This document shows, piece by piece, positions 56,114 to 64,000 of a stretch of DNA of 64,000 nt (the stretch's first letter is position 1; every line of letters begins with the position of its first letter). The stretch comes from Rheinheimera sp. UJ63. GTDB lineage: Bacteria; Pseudomonadota; Gammaproteobacteria; Enterobacterales; Alteromonadaceae. Location of the stretch: contig NZ_JAKGTQ010000006.1 in the NCBI RefSeq assembly GCF_021568285.1, positions 62,001 through 126,000 on the forward strand, written 5' to 3'. Both the position numbers and the translations under genes were made by a program. The notes under the pieces are model-generated. The model was not told the origin of the DNA. It was given only the letters and a program-made list of their open reading frames with translations, and searched no databases.

Positions 56114-56444
56114 TTCTTGATGAGTTAAATAATTACGTCTATGACGCGGAGAGCGGTTAGCCCTGGTAAGATTATTTGCTGAAAAAACGGCATTTGCAAG
56201 CAATGTCGTTCTATGGACGCATTGTTATTTACTGCAAGTCCGTTGTGGCGCTTTAACCGTCAGGCAGCTTATTAGCGACTGCAGGCCTTAATGATGCGGC
56301 CTGTAATGCATTAAAGCACTAGGTGAGATTTGTGCCGCTTTCTATAATACTTTTGGCATTTAGCTCGCACTCTTTTTTGTGTAAAGAATAAAAGAGTGCA
56401 TAGCCTAAGTACATTGCTAATGTATGAGCTGCCGCGATGTATAT
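56114..56444. other. Intergenic region with a hairpin between dgt and the WYL gene
   Basis: About 330 bases without a gene, between convergent genes. GCACTCTTTT (56367-56376) and AAAAGAGTGC (56390-56399) form a perfect 10-bp stem with a 13-nt loop, a probable terminator for the convergent genes. The left part looks like degraded coding sequence but no family is visible. Confidence 0.45.
56367..56399. terminator. Hairpin between convergent dgt and WYL genes
   Basis: Perfect 10-bp inverted repeat with T-rich and A-rich arm ends, 46 bases beyond the WYL gene's stop. Suitable as a bidirectional terminator. Confidence 0.5.
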
Positions 56445-57194
56445 TTAGCGACGCAGTCGATTACAAGTTGCAGAGTCAGGGTCGATGCAATTAGCTGTCG
56501 TAATTTTGCTAAGACTATAGTTAGCATTAGTTCCTCCATTAAGTTCGGATAAACCAGTGACATAAAGGTTCCCCTCTTTTTCAAACAGACTTATCGGTGT
56601 GAATAGGTCTTGTGTTTGAGGCGGAAGTTCACTTGAAGTAATTTTTAATTCTAGTGAATTATTGAGGGCAGCTCTAAAGCTGTTTAAAACCCCGGGTTCA
56701 AAACGGCACTTATTTTCATAAGCACAAAAAAGTTGGGTATTTTTCTGAAAATTATGGACCCGATGGTGAGGCACATTTTTCAGCGTTTTGACACGCGTCG
56801 ACGTTCTCTCAAGTTGCTGCATAAGAAACTCTTGAGTATCCTTTGGCAGCGATGATATAAGCGTTTCAAGCCCAATATGCTCAGTCACAGCAATATAAAG
56901 CATTGCTTCTACTTCACTCATTCTGCTAGATGACTTTTTTGCTAGCCAATAAATACTGCCGAATTCATCCTTATCGTCAACTCGGTCTACGCCAAAATCG
57001 TTAGAGTACGAATTCAGTATTCTGTTCAGCTGGCAGCGGGAAATGTTATAACCCTCAGAAATGAGATGGTCATGTATTTGCTTGGTGCTTATTGGGGTCG
57101 AACGGGGAAGAATGATATCTTGAAAAATGTGAACGACACGTTTGATCCCTTTTTTATCAGAGTCGAATGAAACAGAACTGGTTGTATCAGACAT
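56445..57194 (-). CDS. WYL-domain transcriptional regulator
   Basis: 249 residues. N-terminal winged helix (STKQIHDHLISEGYNISRCQ, then LNRILNSYSNDF). A middle helical segment (HIGLETLISSLPKDTQEFLM) leads to a WYL-like C-terminal domain with DLFTPISLFEKEGNLYVTGL, which matches the family pattern of 'P-x-x-L...G-x-x-Y-V-x-G'. AAGGGG lies 6 bases before the ATG. A decayed duplicate (57247-57768) lies directly upstream and a paralogue at 2900-3616. It is the best candidate regulator of the leader-motif regulon at 58.3-62.5 kb; this is inference. Confidence 0.8.
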   Translation of the reverse strand: MSDTTSSVSFDSDKKGIKRVVHIFQDIILPRSTPISTKQIHDHLISEGYNISRCQLNRILNSYSNDFGVDRVDDKDEFGSIYWLAKKSSSRMSEVEAMLYIAVTEHIGLETLISSLPKDTQEFLMQQLERTSTRVKTLKNVPHHRVHNFQKNTQLFCAYENKCRFEPGVLNSFRAALNNSLELKITSSELPPQTQDLFTPISLFEKEGNLYVTGLSELNGGTNANYSLSKITTANCIDPDSATCNRLRR

Positions 57195-57246
57195 AGCAAG
57201 CCCCTTTTATAAAAGAGTAAAATAAGTATTTAAAGGTAGCTAAGTT

Positions 57247-57768
57247 TCAAGCTACATCATCATAATCACACTTAATGTCGTGACAATGGTCGTCCCAAAT
57301 GTCAATGATGGCTTGTTGAGATAGTTTTCTTGTGTTTAAACCAAACACATGGACCAATAGTAATGGACCTTCAACTTCGAACTCTTGCAGACCATACTTA
57401 TTGCATATTGCTCTTACTGCCTTGCTAAAACTGGCAGGATCGTAGCGGCTTGAGATTAAAGATGAGTTATGTTCGACTATATAATTTAAGTTGAAGCTCT
57501 CTTTATCCGAGACACAATTAAATTCTTGGTCTATTAGAGGTGAGTCGGCGTTACCATCCAATTGTTCCTGGACTATTAAGTCGGTATGAACAGGGGCAGC
57601 TTTGTTGGAAATTAAAGTATCATACTCTTCAGGTATGATAGGATTATGGATATTTTTGTTGGTAATAGAGAAGCTATTGGGGATGATGCTTTCTCGGGAG
57701 GGATGCTCAACGCGACTGTTCTTTTTTTTATCAGAATTGAAAGCAACAGAATTGAATAAATCAGACAT
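57247..57768 (-). CDS. Decayed tandem duplicate of the WYL gene start (173 aa)
   Basis: 173 residues. The first 50 residues (MSDLFNSVAFNSDKKKNSRV...) align with the start of the WYL protein (MSDTTSSVSFDSDKKGIKRV...), and the upstream DNA (GAGCTTGCTATGTCTGAT against GGGCTTGCTATGTCTGAT) also matches, so this is a tandem duplication. The helix-turn-helix has lost its pattern and the WYL part is replaced by an unrelated sequence (YDPASFSKAVRAICNKYGLQ...). It may be a dead copy or a new protein. AGGAG lies before the ATG, so it could still be translated. Confidence 0.6.
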   Translation of the reverse strand: MSDLFNSVAFNSDKKKNSRVEHPSRESIIPNSFSITNKNIHNPIIPEEYDTLISNKAAPVHTDLIVQEQLDGNADSPLIDQEFNCVSDKESFNLNYIVEHNSSLISSRYDPASFSKAVRAICNKYGLQEFEVEGPLLLVHVFGLNTRKLSQQAIIDIWDDHCHDIKCDYDDVA

Positions 57769-58337
57769 AGCAAGCTCCTAACGCATATAAAATTGATACG
57801 CATCCGCAAAGAAGTGCTGATTAAAAATGGTAAATGTTAAGAGCTTAGATTAAGACTAAGTCAATTTATCAGTAAACCAAAATTATTCAGATAAAGCCCT
57901 CTTATAAGGAAACGTAAGTAATTTAATTACAATAATTTTTATATTAAGTTTTGGATTTTGCTATGTGTGTATCTATATCTAATTTTGACAGCACATATCT
58001 AGCGTGTTTAGTCAAAAAATTGATGGGTAATTTTTGTACATTTGCCATCAACTTAATTAGATTAAGTTTAAAGAAAAATAATGTCAATAAGAAATTATTA
58101 ATTATCTCTAAATTTTCCGAGCATACCCTGTGCTCAGAACGTGACCAAGCCGCGGAGTCATTTTTAGTCGGTATTGCTAACGCAGCAAAGCTTAGTGGTA
58201 CAAGCCGATGCCTTTTACATGGTTATATCCCACCCATGCAGTCTATCTTTTGAGTTCATTCAATTTGAGTTTTTCTAGCTTTCTAAGAAGTGCTTTTATT
58301 GAGCGGTCAAAATATTTTTCATGTTTAAATGTTAGGT
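57769..58337. other. Region upstream of the TPR gene, with one doubtful small ORF
   Basis: About 570 bases. An open frame on the + strand from ATG 57963 to 58253 (96 residues, MCVSISNFDSTYLACLVKK...) has no ribosome-binding site and no family; I give it little weight. The remainder holds the divergent promoter of the WYL duplicate. Confidence 0.4.
57963..58253 (+). CDS. Doubtful small ORF (96 aa)
   Basis: 96 codons without a ribosome-binding site. Composition is mixed: a hydrophobic middle (GNFCTFAINLIRLSLKKNN) and a Ser/Cys-rich end. No homology recognised. It might be a real small protein, since the region is otherwise empty. Confidence 0.25.
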   Translation: MCVSISNFDSTYLACLVKKLMGNFCTFAINLIRLSLKKNNVNKKLLIISKFSEHTLCSERDQAAESFLVGIANAAKLSGTSRCLLHGYIPPMQSIF

Positions 58338-58370
58338 TATGCATCAGATGCGTTCTCTACTATTTATAGT
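58338..58370 (+). promoter_or_regulatory. Shared leader element, copy A (before the TPR gene)
   Basis: TTATGCATCAGATG followed 10 bases later by TATTTATAGTG. CATCAGATG (58342-58350) is a palindrome with a central A. The element ends 89 bases before the start codon. Near-identical copies precede the S26 and lipoprotein genes. Confidence 0.75.
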
Positions 58371-58438
58371 GCCCTCTAACAACTAGGTCGTTAAGTTATT
58401 GAAACTGGTTAGTTTCGCTAAAATTATTGGAGTATGAC

Positions 58439-60466
58439 ATGCAAAGTTTGACATTTCCTGAAAGTAAAAATTTTCATTTTATCAGCGTGTTAGCAGGCGA
58501 GCTTAGTCATTCCTTGACGAGTGAAGATGTGCTATCAACTGAGGCCCAAGATGTTTATAGCGCTATATACGAGCTTTTGCTAAATGCGGCTGAACCCCTT
58601 AAATATATTGAAAACGACGTGGAGCGCAGTCTATCAGCAGAGTTAATGCAATCCCCTGAAGTGTTCGATTTAGAAAAAGCTAAAACGTTATTTGCAAATT
58701 CAGCATTGTCAATACTAAACCAATCGCTTGCACTTGCTCTTATTTCTTGGTTTGAGCACGGCACCGACTCGCTTGCTCGTTGGCTGAATTTGAAGTCTGA
58801 TGAGCAAAAAACGTTTCTTTATATTGCTTGTAATCTATTTACAAGTCTTGATTCGAGATTCTCGGCTGAGCAGTTTCTGAAATACTTAGCGTTAAAGTAT
58901 GTATCGAAACTGGGGCAGCAGTTCGACGAGCAACAGCTTCAAGCCTACATAAACATTGTTATTTTGCAGAGTAAGTTTTGTTATGAATTGCGAATAGATT
59001 TTGAACTGGCTTTCACTCTTTTAAATAGTGGGCTTGATGTCTTAGATAATTTAAACACAAGAGTCAAAGATTCATTGTTATATTTGGAATGCGAGCAGGT
59101 ACTTACAGGTAAATTAGGCGATCTTTACTCACGGCATGTTTATGTTAACCTTGCGAACCAACTTTGTTACAGAAACCTAGCTATTAGTCGGCGTATCATT
59201 AAACAGTTTGGTGGAACACCTGCGCGTTTTCAAGAATTAGCTATCGCGTTTGGTCGACTAGGTAACTTTGAAGCACTTTATCATGATTCTGGCAGAACAG
59301 CGAAAAAATGGTACTTGCAAAGCTTAATTATCATCGAAGAACAGATGGCTAAGTTTGGTGAAACACCTGAGCGTATGGAATATGTTATTAAATTACTCCA
59401 CGCTTTAGTTTTTAGGTATAATAGTGGTGAAAGTTTGGTTTCCAAGCGCAACATATTAGCAGAGTGTTTAGCTATCTGCGATAAGCTAATTTATGTAGAT
59501 GGTGAAACAGAAGAGCGCTTAGACATTTTAGCTGATGTGCTTGAAAACTTGCATTACGGAGAGAGGGAAAAGGATTTTGCCAATGCTGAGCGCTCTTTAG
59601 CCATTCGTGAAAGGTTATTTGCAGGAGATAGTGAAGCTAGAGGTTATTTAAGATCTCTATTTTATCCATTCACAAAACTTGCAAATAATTATGCTCGTAG
59701 CGGTAATGAGGAGGCAGCAAGAGCAACATATACTCGTTTCATTAACATCGCAGAGAATCAAATTAGTCTAAAACCAAATTTTCTTGACTCAGATATGTTG
59801 TCTGCTGCTCTTAGATATTTAGCAGAATTTGAATACGAAATTGGTAATTTTGTTTCAGCTAAAGCATGTTTTACGCGTTATTTAGCTGTCTTAGATGAGT
59901 ATCCTTTACCATCTTCTGAAATTGAAATTAAGATATCCGTGCTGCATCGTTTAGCAATGCTCGATGAGGCTAACGGTGATGATGCCAGCGCAATGGATCA
60001 TTATTTACAAATTGTGGCTATTAATAATCAACAGTATATTGAGCAGTCAGCTTCACCCGAATGTTTGCGAGCGTTAACGGTTGCGCTAAGTCGTTTAGCT
60101 GATCATGATGATTGTAATATTTTAACTGCCTTGGAAGGTTATAAAAAGTCTTTAATCATTTTGGAGTGCCTGATGTATGCCTTTGGTGAATCAACGGAAG
60201 TGATTCAGGGTCTAAATATTTTAATCGAACAATGGACTGAAGAAATGGATCTTAGCTTATTGAGTGATGTAAAAGTTTGTTATGCACGTTACTCATTAAT
60301 CGTTGATCGATTGCTTGCGGATTTAGAGCAGAAACCAAAGTTTCGAAAGAGTGTATTGGATGAACTTCGACGTTTTTTTCATAAAGAAGAAACGTTAAAC
60401 TCAATCGATACCGATACCGATACCGATACCGATACCGATTACATCTTTCTAGACTTTGAATTTTAA
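58439..60466 (+). CDS. TPR-repeat protein with C-terminal Thr-Asp repeats (675 aa)
   Basis: The start at ATG 58439 follows TTGGAGTATGAC, the same ribosome-binding context as the S26 gene. The protein is almost all helical; from about residue 210 to 620 the helices are in TPR-like pairs (AISRRIIKQFGGTPARFQEL, ANAERSLAIRERLFAGD, NFVSAKACFTRYLAVLDEY, DDASAMDHYLQIVAINNQQ). No signal peptide, so it is likely cytoplasmic, a scaffold or sensor. The end carries a run of Asp-Thr encoded by a six-base repeat, then DYIFLDFEF. It has its own leader element and terminator, so it is a single-gene unit in a probable regulon. Confidence 0.8.
   Translation: MQSLTFPESKNFHFISVLAGELSHSLTSEDVLSTEAQDVYSAIYELLLNAAEPLKYIENDVERSLSAELMQSPEVFDLEKAKTLFANSALSILNQSLALALISWFEHGTDSLARWLNLKSDEQKTFLYIACNLFTSLDSRFSAEQFLKYLALKYVSKLGQQFDEQQLQAYINIVILQSKFCYELRIDFELAFTLLNSGLDVLDNLNTRVKDSLLYLECEQVLTGKLGDLYSRHVYVNLANQLCYRNLAISRRIIKQFGGTPARFQELAIAFGRLGNFEALYHDSGRTAKKWYLQSLIIIEEQMAKFGETPERMEYVIKLLHALVFRYNSGESLVSKRNILAECLAICDKLIYVDGETEERLDILADVLENLHYGEREKDFANAERSLAIRERLFAGDSEARGYLRSLFYPFTKLANNYARSGNEEAARATYTRFINIAENQISLKPNFLDSDMLSAALRYLAEFEYEIGNFVSAKACFTRYLAVLDEYPLPSSEIEIKISVLHRLAMLDEANGDDASAMDHYLQIVAINNQQYIEQSASPECLRALTVALSRLADHDDCNILTALEGYKKSLIILECLMYAFGESTEVIQGLNILIEQWTEEMDLSLLSDVKVCYARYSLIVDRLLADLEQKPKFRKSVLDELRRFFHKEETLNSIDTDTDTDTDTDYIFLDFEF
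60406..60439 (+). repeat. Hexanucleotide tandem repeat inside the TPR gene (CGATAC x5.7)
   Basis: Five full CGATAC units and a partial one encode alternating Asp-Thr near the C-terminus. Because the unit is six bases, slippage changes protein length by two residues without a frameshift. Confidence 0.95.
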
Positions 60467-60506
60467 TTTGATTAGTAAATTAAGAAACGTACTAAGTTAA
60501 AAAAAT

Positions 60507-60529
60507 CGCCAGCTAATCTGGCGTTTTTT
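60507..60529 (+). terminator. Intrinsic terminator of the TPR gene
   Basis: CGCCAG, a 5-nt loop, CTGGCG and six T, with an A run before the stem. Strong rho-independent terminator 40 bases after the stop. Confidence 0.93.
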
Positions 60530-60633
60530 ATTTCCTCATAATTCAGGGATAAATTGACAGTTGATGTGGTTAAAGGCTTTGCGTCCAAGTTTCCAATTTT
60601 AATTAACGATTAAATTGGTTGTGTCATTTTCAT

Positions 60634-60666
60634 TATGCATCAGATGAGCGGCCCTTATTTATAGTG
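60634..60666 (+). promoter_or_regulatory. Shared leader element, copy B (before the S26 gene)
   Basis: TTATGCATCAGATG, then 9 bases, then TATTTATAGTG. CATCAGATG is at 60638-60646, 91 bases before the ATG. Between it and copy A the core is almost identical, while the flanking DNA differs. Confidence 0.75.
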
Positions 60667-60737
60667 TTCTCTTACGGCCAAGCAGTTTAGTAAACCATTA
60701 CACACTGCTAATTATCCTTTATCTGTTGGAGAATGAC

Positions 60738-61445
60738 ATGATTATTTCGCAATCGGCGCCCGCCAAAACTAATTCAAATAACATGAGTAAAAAGTGGTTA
60801 TGGTTATTTGTCCCTCTTCTAATGGCATCTATGTTCTTAACATGGGTAGCGTTATCAACAAACTCATATATTGCAAATATTACGGGTATATCGATGCTCC
60901 CGTTAATAAAGAATGGCGACAAAGCTTTTATGCAAAGCGTTGGATCAAAAATAGAGGTGGGTAAAATTCACGGAGTAAGTTCTTTTAAAACTTCGTACAG
61001 TGAAACAGGCGTATCGCCAAACCTGATGAAACGAATTATAGCAGGGCCAGGCGATACTTTAGTCTTTCATGCCAGCACTGGAGAATGGTTGTCCATTAAC
61101 GGCCAAGATGTTGTCATTTCGCCAGCTCAGGGGCACGAAGATTTGTTCTTAACTAATGCAAGCAAAACATATAAGCTTTTGGCAGGAGAGATTGAACACT
61201 TAAAAACCCCAATTTATCGTGTTGAAACTAATAATGTTAATGACATGCCGATTACATTTGCTTATTTGAACGAACATGCTGATGTTGATCATAAAGTGGT
61301 CGTGCATGTTCCAGATGATCATTATTTTGTTATGTCAGATAACTGGCTAGGAAATTTGGATAGCCGTTACTTTGGACCCATCCACAAAAGACATCTGCGG
61401 TTTAAAGTGGTTGCAGTTTTACCGAAACACACGCAGTTGCATTAA
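60738..61445 (+). CDS. S26-family signal peptidase (LepB/TraF type)
   Basis: 235 residues from ATG 60738 (GGAG 6 bases upstream). One membrane segment at about 20-40 (WLWLFVPLLMASMFLTWVAL). Catalytic serine in GISMLPLIKNGD (S52), lysine in NLMKRIIAGPGD (K98), and the conserved end FVMSDNWLGNLDSRYFGPI, with S where most enzymes have G (FVMGDN). Type I signal peptidases of the TraF kind process pilins or selected exported proteins. Here it may serve the neighbouring exported subtilase or lipoprotein. It has its own leader element and terminator. Confidence 0.88.
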   Translation: MIISQSAPAKTNSNNMSKKWLWLFVPLLMASMFLTWVALSTNSYIANITGISMLPLIKNGDKAFMQSVGSKIEVGKIHGVSSFKTSYSETGVSPNLMKRIIAGPGDTLVFHASTGEWLSINGQDVVISPAQGHEDLFLTNASKTYKLLAGEIEHLKTPIYRVETNNVNDMPITFAYLNEHADVDHKVVVHVPDDHYFVMSDNWLGNLDSRYFGPIHKRHLRFKVVAVLPKHTQLH

Positions 61446-61467
61446 CAACGTTATCTTGTTTCATTAA

Positions 61468-61500
61468 ACAAAGCAGGCACATCGCCTGCTTTGTGCATTT
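61468..61500 (+). terminator. Intrinsic terminator of the S26 gene
   Basis: ACAAAGCAGGC and GCCTGCTTTGT form an 11-bp stem with a 5-nt loop, followed by GCATTTT. Located 23 bases after the stop. Confidence 0.85.
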
Positions 61501-61559
61501 TAAAAAGATCTTTTTAAGTTGGAAAAAATTTCAACTTTTTTTGCAAATAAGTCTTTGGA

Positions 61560-61600
61560 TAATCATCAGATGCATGGCCTCTCATTAATATGGTTTTTAT
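61560..61600 (+). promoter_or_regulatory. Shared leader element, copy C (before the lipoprotein gene)
   Basis: CATCAGATG at 61564-61572, then CATGGCCTCTCATTAATATG and TTTTTATCGG. The GGCC...CT...ATT.ATA pattern follows copy B closely (GGCCCTTATTTATAGTG). 94 bases before the start codon. Confidence 0.65.
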
Positions 61601-61666
61601 CGGATGCGCGGGAAAGAAATTTTTTCGTTGCTCTTTTACTGATCAGTTATTACAGAGGTATTGCTT

Positions 61667-62536
61667 ATGAAAAATCTTATCGCACTTTCTTTATTTATTC
61701 CGTTACTTACTGCTTGTGGCGGTGGTGAATCAGAGCCACCTATTGGACCTTTTAGTGCCAGGCTAAGTACCATTCCTAGCGTTCTTAACGAGAGTAGCAC
61801 GTTACCTGTCTCGGTAACGGTGCAGAATGTGAAAACTTCAGCAAACTTTACGGTAGTTTCTAATATTCCACAGATCATCGTTATGCGTGGAGAGGGTAAT
61901 AACTTTACGCTGCAAGTTGCAGAGGTTGATAGAGAATATTCAGGGTTTATCACATTAACCGCTATCGATGGAACGGATGAAACGCGGCGGGTGCTTACTA
62001 ATATTCAGGTAACAATAGATAACAGCTCATTTACTGAAAAACTGGCTGATATCGAGTTTTTACAAAGCCAGCGTGAACGTTTAGTCGCGGCAACCGAAGA
62101 AGAAACGCTGTTAGTAGCGTTGCGTGAACTAATGGTGCTCAACAACCCAAGTGAACAAGCAGCACAAACTAGCCACAGCGCTATAAATACCAACGCGACT
62201 GCACTCTCTAGCGCAATTGCTGCGATACAGGTGAGTAATTATAAGCAAGGTAATGTGTCTGATGCGCAACTTATAACTGAGTATCAGTATGCACTCACTC
62301 ACCTTGAGGAGCATATGGCGCCTTATCGTACATTACTGAATACGCTTTTTAGCCAACTTGCTAACAGTTTACCTGCCGTCGTGCAAGCCAACCAATTTCA
62401 GTTAAATACTCAGCTTAAAACGTCTTCCTTTTTTACGGGTAATGCTGCTTTGGGCCAAGTAGTAGGAGATCAATGGGTTTTCAATGATGACGTCGCTTAT
62501 TTAGCTGATTTAACCAACAACACTTGTGGCTTATAA
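61667..62536 (+). CDS. Lipoprotein, beta-domain N-terminus and helical C-terminus (289 aa)
   Basis: Starts MKNLIALSLFIPLLTACGGG: short signal with lipobox LTAC, acceptor Cys at 17, then Gly/Glu/Pro-rich linker. Residues 25-110 look like an immunoglobulin-like or cadherin-like beta domain (TLPVSVTVQNVKTSANFTVV...). The rest is helical. ATG 61667 follows AGAGG. The subtilase starts 28 bases after its stop, so the two are one operon. It may be the membrane anchor, substrate or inhibitor of the protease; the sequence does not say which. Confidence 0.75.
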   Translation: MKNLIALSLFIPLLTACGGGESEPPIGPFSARLSTIPSVLNESSTLPVSVTVQNVKTSANFTVVSNIPQIIVMRGEGNNFTLQVAEVDREYSGFITLTAIDGTDETRRVLTNIQVTIDNSSFTEKLADIEFLQSQRERLVAATEEETLLVALRELMVLNNPSEQAAQTSHSAINTNATALSSAIAAIQVSNYKQGNVSDAQLITEYQYALTHLEEHMAPYRTLLNTLFSQLANSLPAVVQANQFQLNTQLKTSSFFTGNAALGQVVGDQWVFNDDVAYLADLTNNTCGL

Positions 62537-62564
62537 GCTCATTTAATATTTTAGGAGAATGACT

Positions 62565-64000
62565 ATGTTGAAGTTGACTACCGGATTTTCACTGCTGAGT
62601 ATCGCGCTCTTTTCAAGTTGCTTGCTGGCTCAATCTGCACGTTTGATTGTAAGTAATGACATTAAAGCACTTAACTTACCGTATGTTGCTACGCAGTCAC
62701 AGGTTCAAACCGAAAACTGTTTTACCTTAAGAAGCGGTAAAAACTGGTGCGTACCTTCGTTGCTTGTACAGCAGACTTCACAGAATATGATGCATCACAA
62801 TCATACCGTAGTATCTACAGAGCTTCGCTCTCAAGTTGTGCATGTGCCTTTAGAACTGACAATTGATGAGGCTGAGCAATTGTTGATAGACAGTGGTCTT
62901 TACCATTATGTTGAACGTGATGTGATTGTGCAAAGTAGCGAGACGGCATGGCATAGCGTTACACCGAATGATCCTGAGTTTTATAAGCAAGGCTATTTTA
63001 ACGACAACTCTGCGGCTAACCCGATATCATCTTCGGTCTTATCGCTGTGGGGCAAGTTACAAGCGCCAGAAAAGAATGTCGATGTGTATGTGCTTGATGG
63101 TGGGTTTCGTTCACATCAGGATATCAATTATGCCGATGGCGTGAATTTTGTTGTCGTGTCTTTTGACAACGAGCGTAAGTCGGGCTTTTTGGAGCAAGAT
63201 TTTAACGAGAGTTGTGAAAGCAGCCATGGTTTGGGTGTTGCAGGTGTTATTGGCGCAGGGATCAGTAATGCTAACGCAATAACCGGTATGGTTGGCGATG
63301 TAACAATTCATCCAGTTAGAGTACTTAATTGTCGAAATGGTTTTTTAAGTGACGTTGCTGCTTCGCTTGATTGGTTTTCGGGCAATGGGGAATACCTCAA
63401 ATCACAATCACCTGAATTACCTGAGTTTGAGGGTGAGCCGGGCATTATTAATATGAGCTTAGGAGGCATGGTTTCAGAATGTCCTCGTTATTTACAAAAT
63501 GCTATTAATAAAGCCATCGCAAAAGGGTTTGTGTTAGTGGCTGCAGCAGGTAATGAGAGTAAAGACGTGGCCATGGTCGCTCCCGCAAATTGTGACGGCG
63601 TTATTTCTGTCGGTGCTGCTGCATCGAGTGACTATACCCCGACAGATTTGTCTTCATTTAGTAATTATGGTCCCACTCTGGACATAATGGCTCAGGGGAG
63701 TTCCGTTAGTAGCTTAATAAGAAATGAGCAAGTTTCATCTTGGAACGGCACGAGTTTCTCAAGCCCAATCGTGGCAGGTTTACTGGCATTGGTTAAAAAA
63801 GATTTTGATTTTACTCCAGAGCAGTGGAGTACCTTAGTGGCTATTTCCGGTGAACATCGTTGGTCTGAAAACAGTCGATGTGAGTCTTTAGGCTGTGGTG
63901 GCGGTATTTTAGATGGCGTTAAGCTTTATGAAAATGCTGAAAAATTGCAAAAAGGCGAGTTAAACAGCGCGACATATACTTTAAATTTGATCAGTGCATG
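62565..64000 (+). CDS. Exported subtilisin-like serine protease (S8), 3' end outside window
   Basis: 478 codons are visible and the frame runs off the end. ATG 62565 is chosen (AGGAG 7 bases upstream); an in-frame ATG two codons earlier is too close to it. Signal peptide at 1-23 (LLSIALFSSCLLAQS). An I9-like propeptide follows to about 125 (LELTIDEAEQLLIDSGLYHY). Catalytic triad: D178 (VYVLDGGF), H221 (SSHGLGVAG), S397 (NGTSFSSPIVAG), with oxyanion N330 (AAAGNES). Cysteines near 215-275 suggest disulphides. The visible part is complete for the catalytic domain; more C-terminal domains may follow. Co-transcribed with the lipoprotein. Confidence 0.93.
   Translation, partial: MLKLTTGFSLLSIALFSSCLLAQSARLIVSNDIKALNLPYVATQSQVQTENCFTLRSGKNWCVPSLLVQQTSQNMMHHNHTVVSTELRSQVVHVPLELTIDEAEQLLIDSGLYHYVERDVIVQSSETAWHSVTPNDPEFYKQGYFNDNSAANPISSSVLSLWGKLQAPEKNVDVYVLDGGFRSHQDINYADGVNFVVVSFDNERKSGFLEQDFNESCESSHGLGVAGVIGAGISNANAITGMVGDVTIHPVRVLNCRNGFLSDVAASLDWFSGNGEYLKSQSPELPEFEGEPGIINMSLGGMVSECPRYLQNAINKAIAKGFVLVAAAGNESKDVAMVAPANCDGVISVGAAASSDYTPTDLSSFSNYGPTLDIMAQGSSVSSLIRNEQVSSWNGTSFSSPIVAGLLALVKKDFDFTPEQWSTLVAISGEHRWSENSRCESLGCGGGILDGVKLYENAEKLQKGELNSATYTLNLISA

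Noticed and set aside
1-64000. CRISPR array or rRNA/tRNA genes
   Set aside because: No regularly spaced repeat-spacer pattern and no RNA gene signature seen. The only tandem repeats are the iterons and the hexanucleotide run.

Overview
The window looks like the replication, partitioning and defence region of a large plasmid or chromid (second chromosome) from a marine gammaproteobacterium of the Alteromonadales. Pseudoalteromonas is the best guess. The reasons are AT-rich DNA, the mix of gene families (Tus, Coq7-type hydroxylase, HipBA, RepA/RepC-type replication genes, P1-type ParA, Cre-like recombinase), and a Tus gene lying beside an iteron origin. Genus assignment is inference only.

Layout. 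1-6.3 kb: the 3' part of a fused ClpB-like/FtsH-like AAA+ M41 protease, then a WYL-type regulator and a large protein of unknown function. 6.6-11.3 kb: a zinc-ribbon PD-(D/E)XK nuclease gene cut in two by an IS21-family element (istA, istB, 5-bp target duplication). 12.4-14.1 kb: hipBA. 14.3-16.7 kb: an SGNH hydrolase with a probable one-base frameshift in its signal peptide, and a Coq7-type operon with three small genes. 16.9-17.2 kb: IS3 debris. 17.2-18.5 kb: tus and a back-to-back pair of putative ter sites. 18.9-20.7 kb: a lipoprotein and small genes. 21.1-24.1 kb: RepA-like helicase, RepC-like initiator and iterons on both sides. 24.5-26.5 kb: a ribbon-helix-helix protein, four copies of its likely operator, and a Cre-like recombinase.

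27.4-49.5 kb carries a Dpd (7-deazaguanine in DNA) modification-restriction system. The + strand has queD-dpdC-dpdA-dpdB-queC (modification arm). The convergent - strand has dpdE-F-G-H-I-J-K-D (restriction arm). folE and queE are absent, so early preQ0 steps must come from elsewhere in the genome.

49.7-50.6 kb is transposase debris. 51.3-53.8 kb is parAB flanked by two copies of a perfect palindrome (putative parS). A dGTPase follows, then a WYL regulator with a decayed tandem duplicate. 58.3-64 kb holds a TPR protein, an S26 signal peptidase, a lipoprotein and an exported subtilisin-like protease (cut by the window end). The first three of these share a conserved leader element about 90 nt before the start codon, which suggests one regulon. 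This module is the best candidate here for an undescribed system.

Taken together the ter orientation, origin position and Tus suggest unidirectional replication that ends beside its own origin. All functional statements rest on reading motifs by eye; no searches were run.
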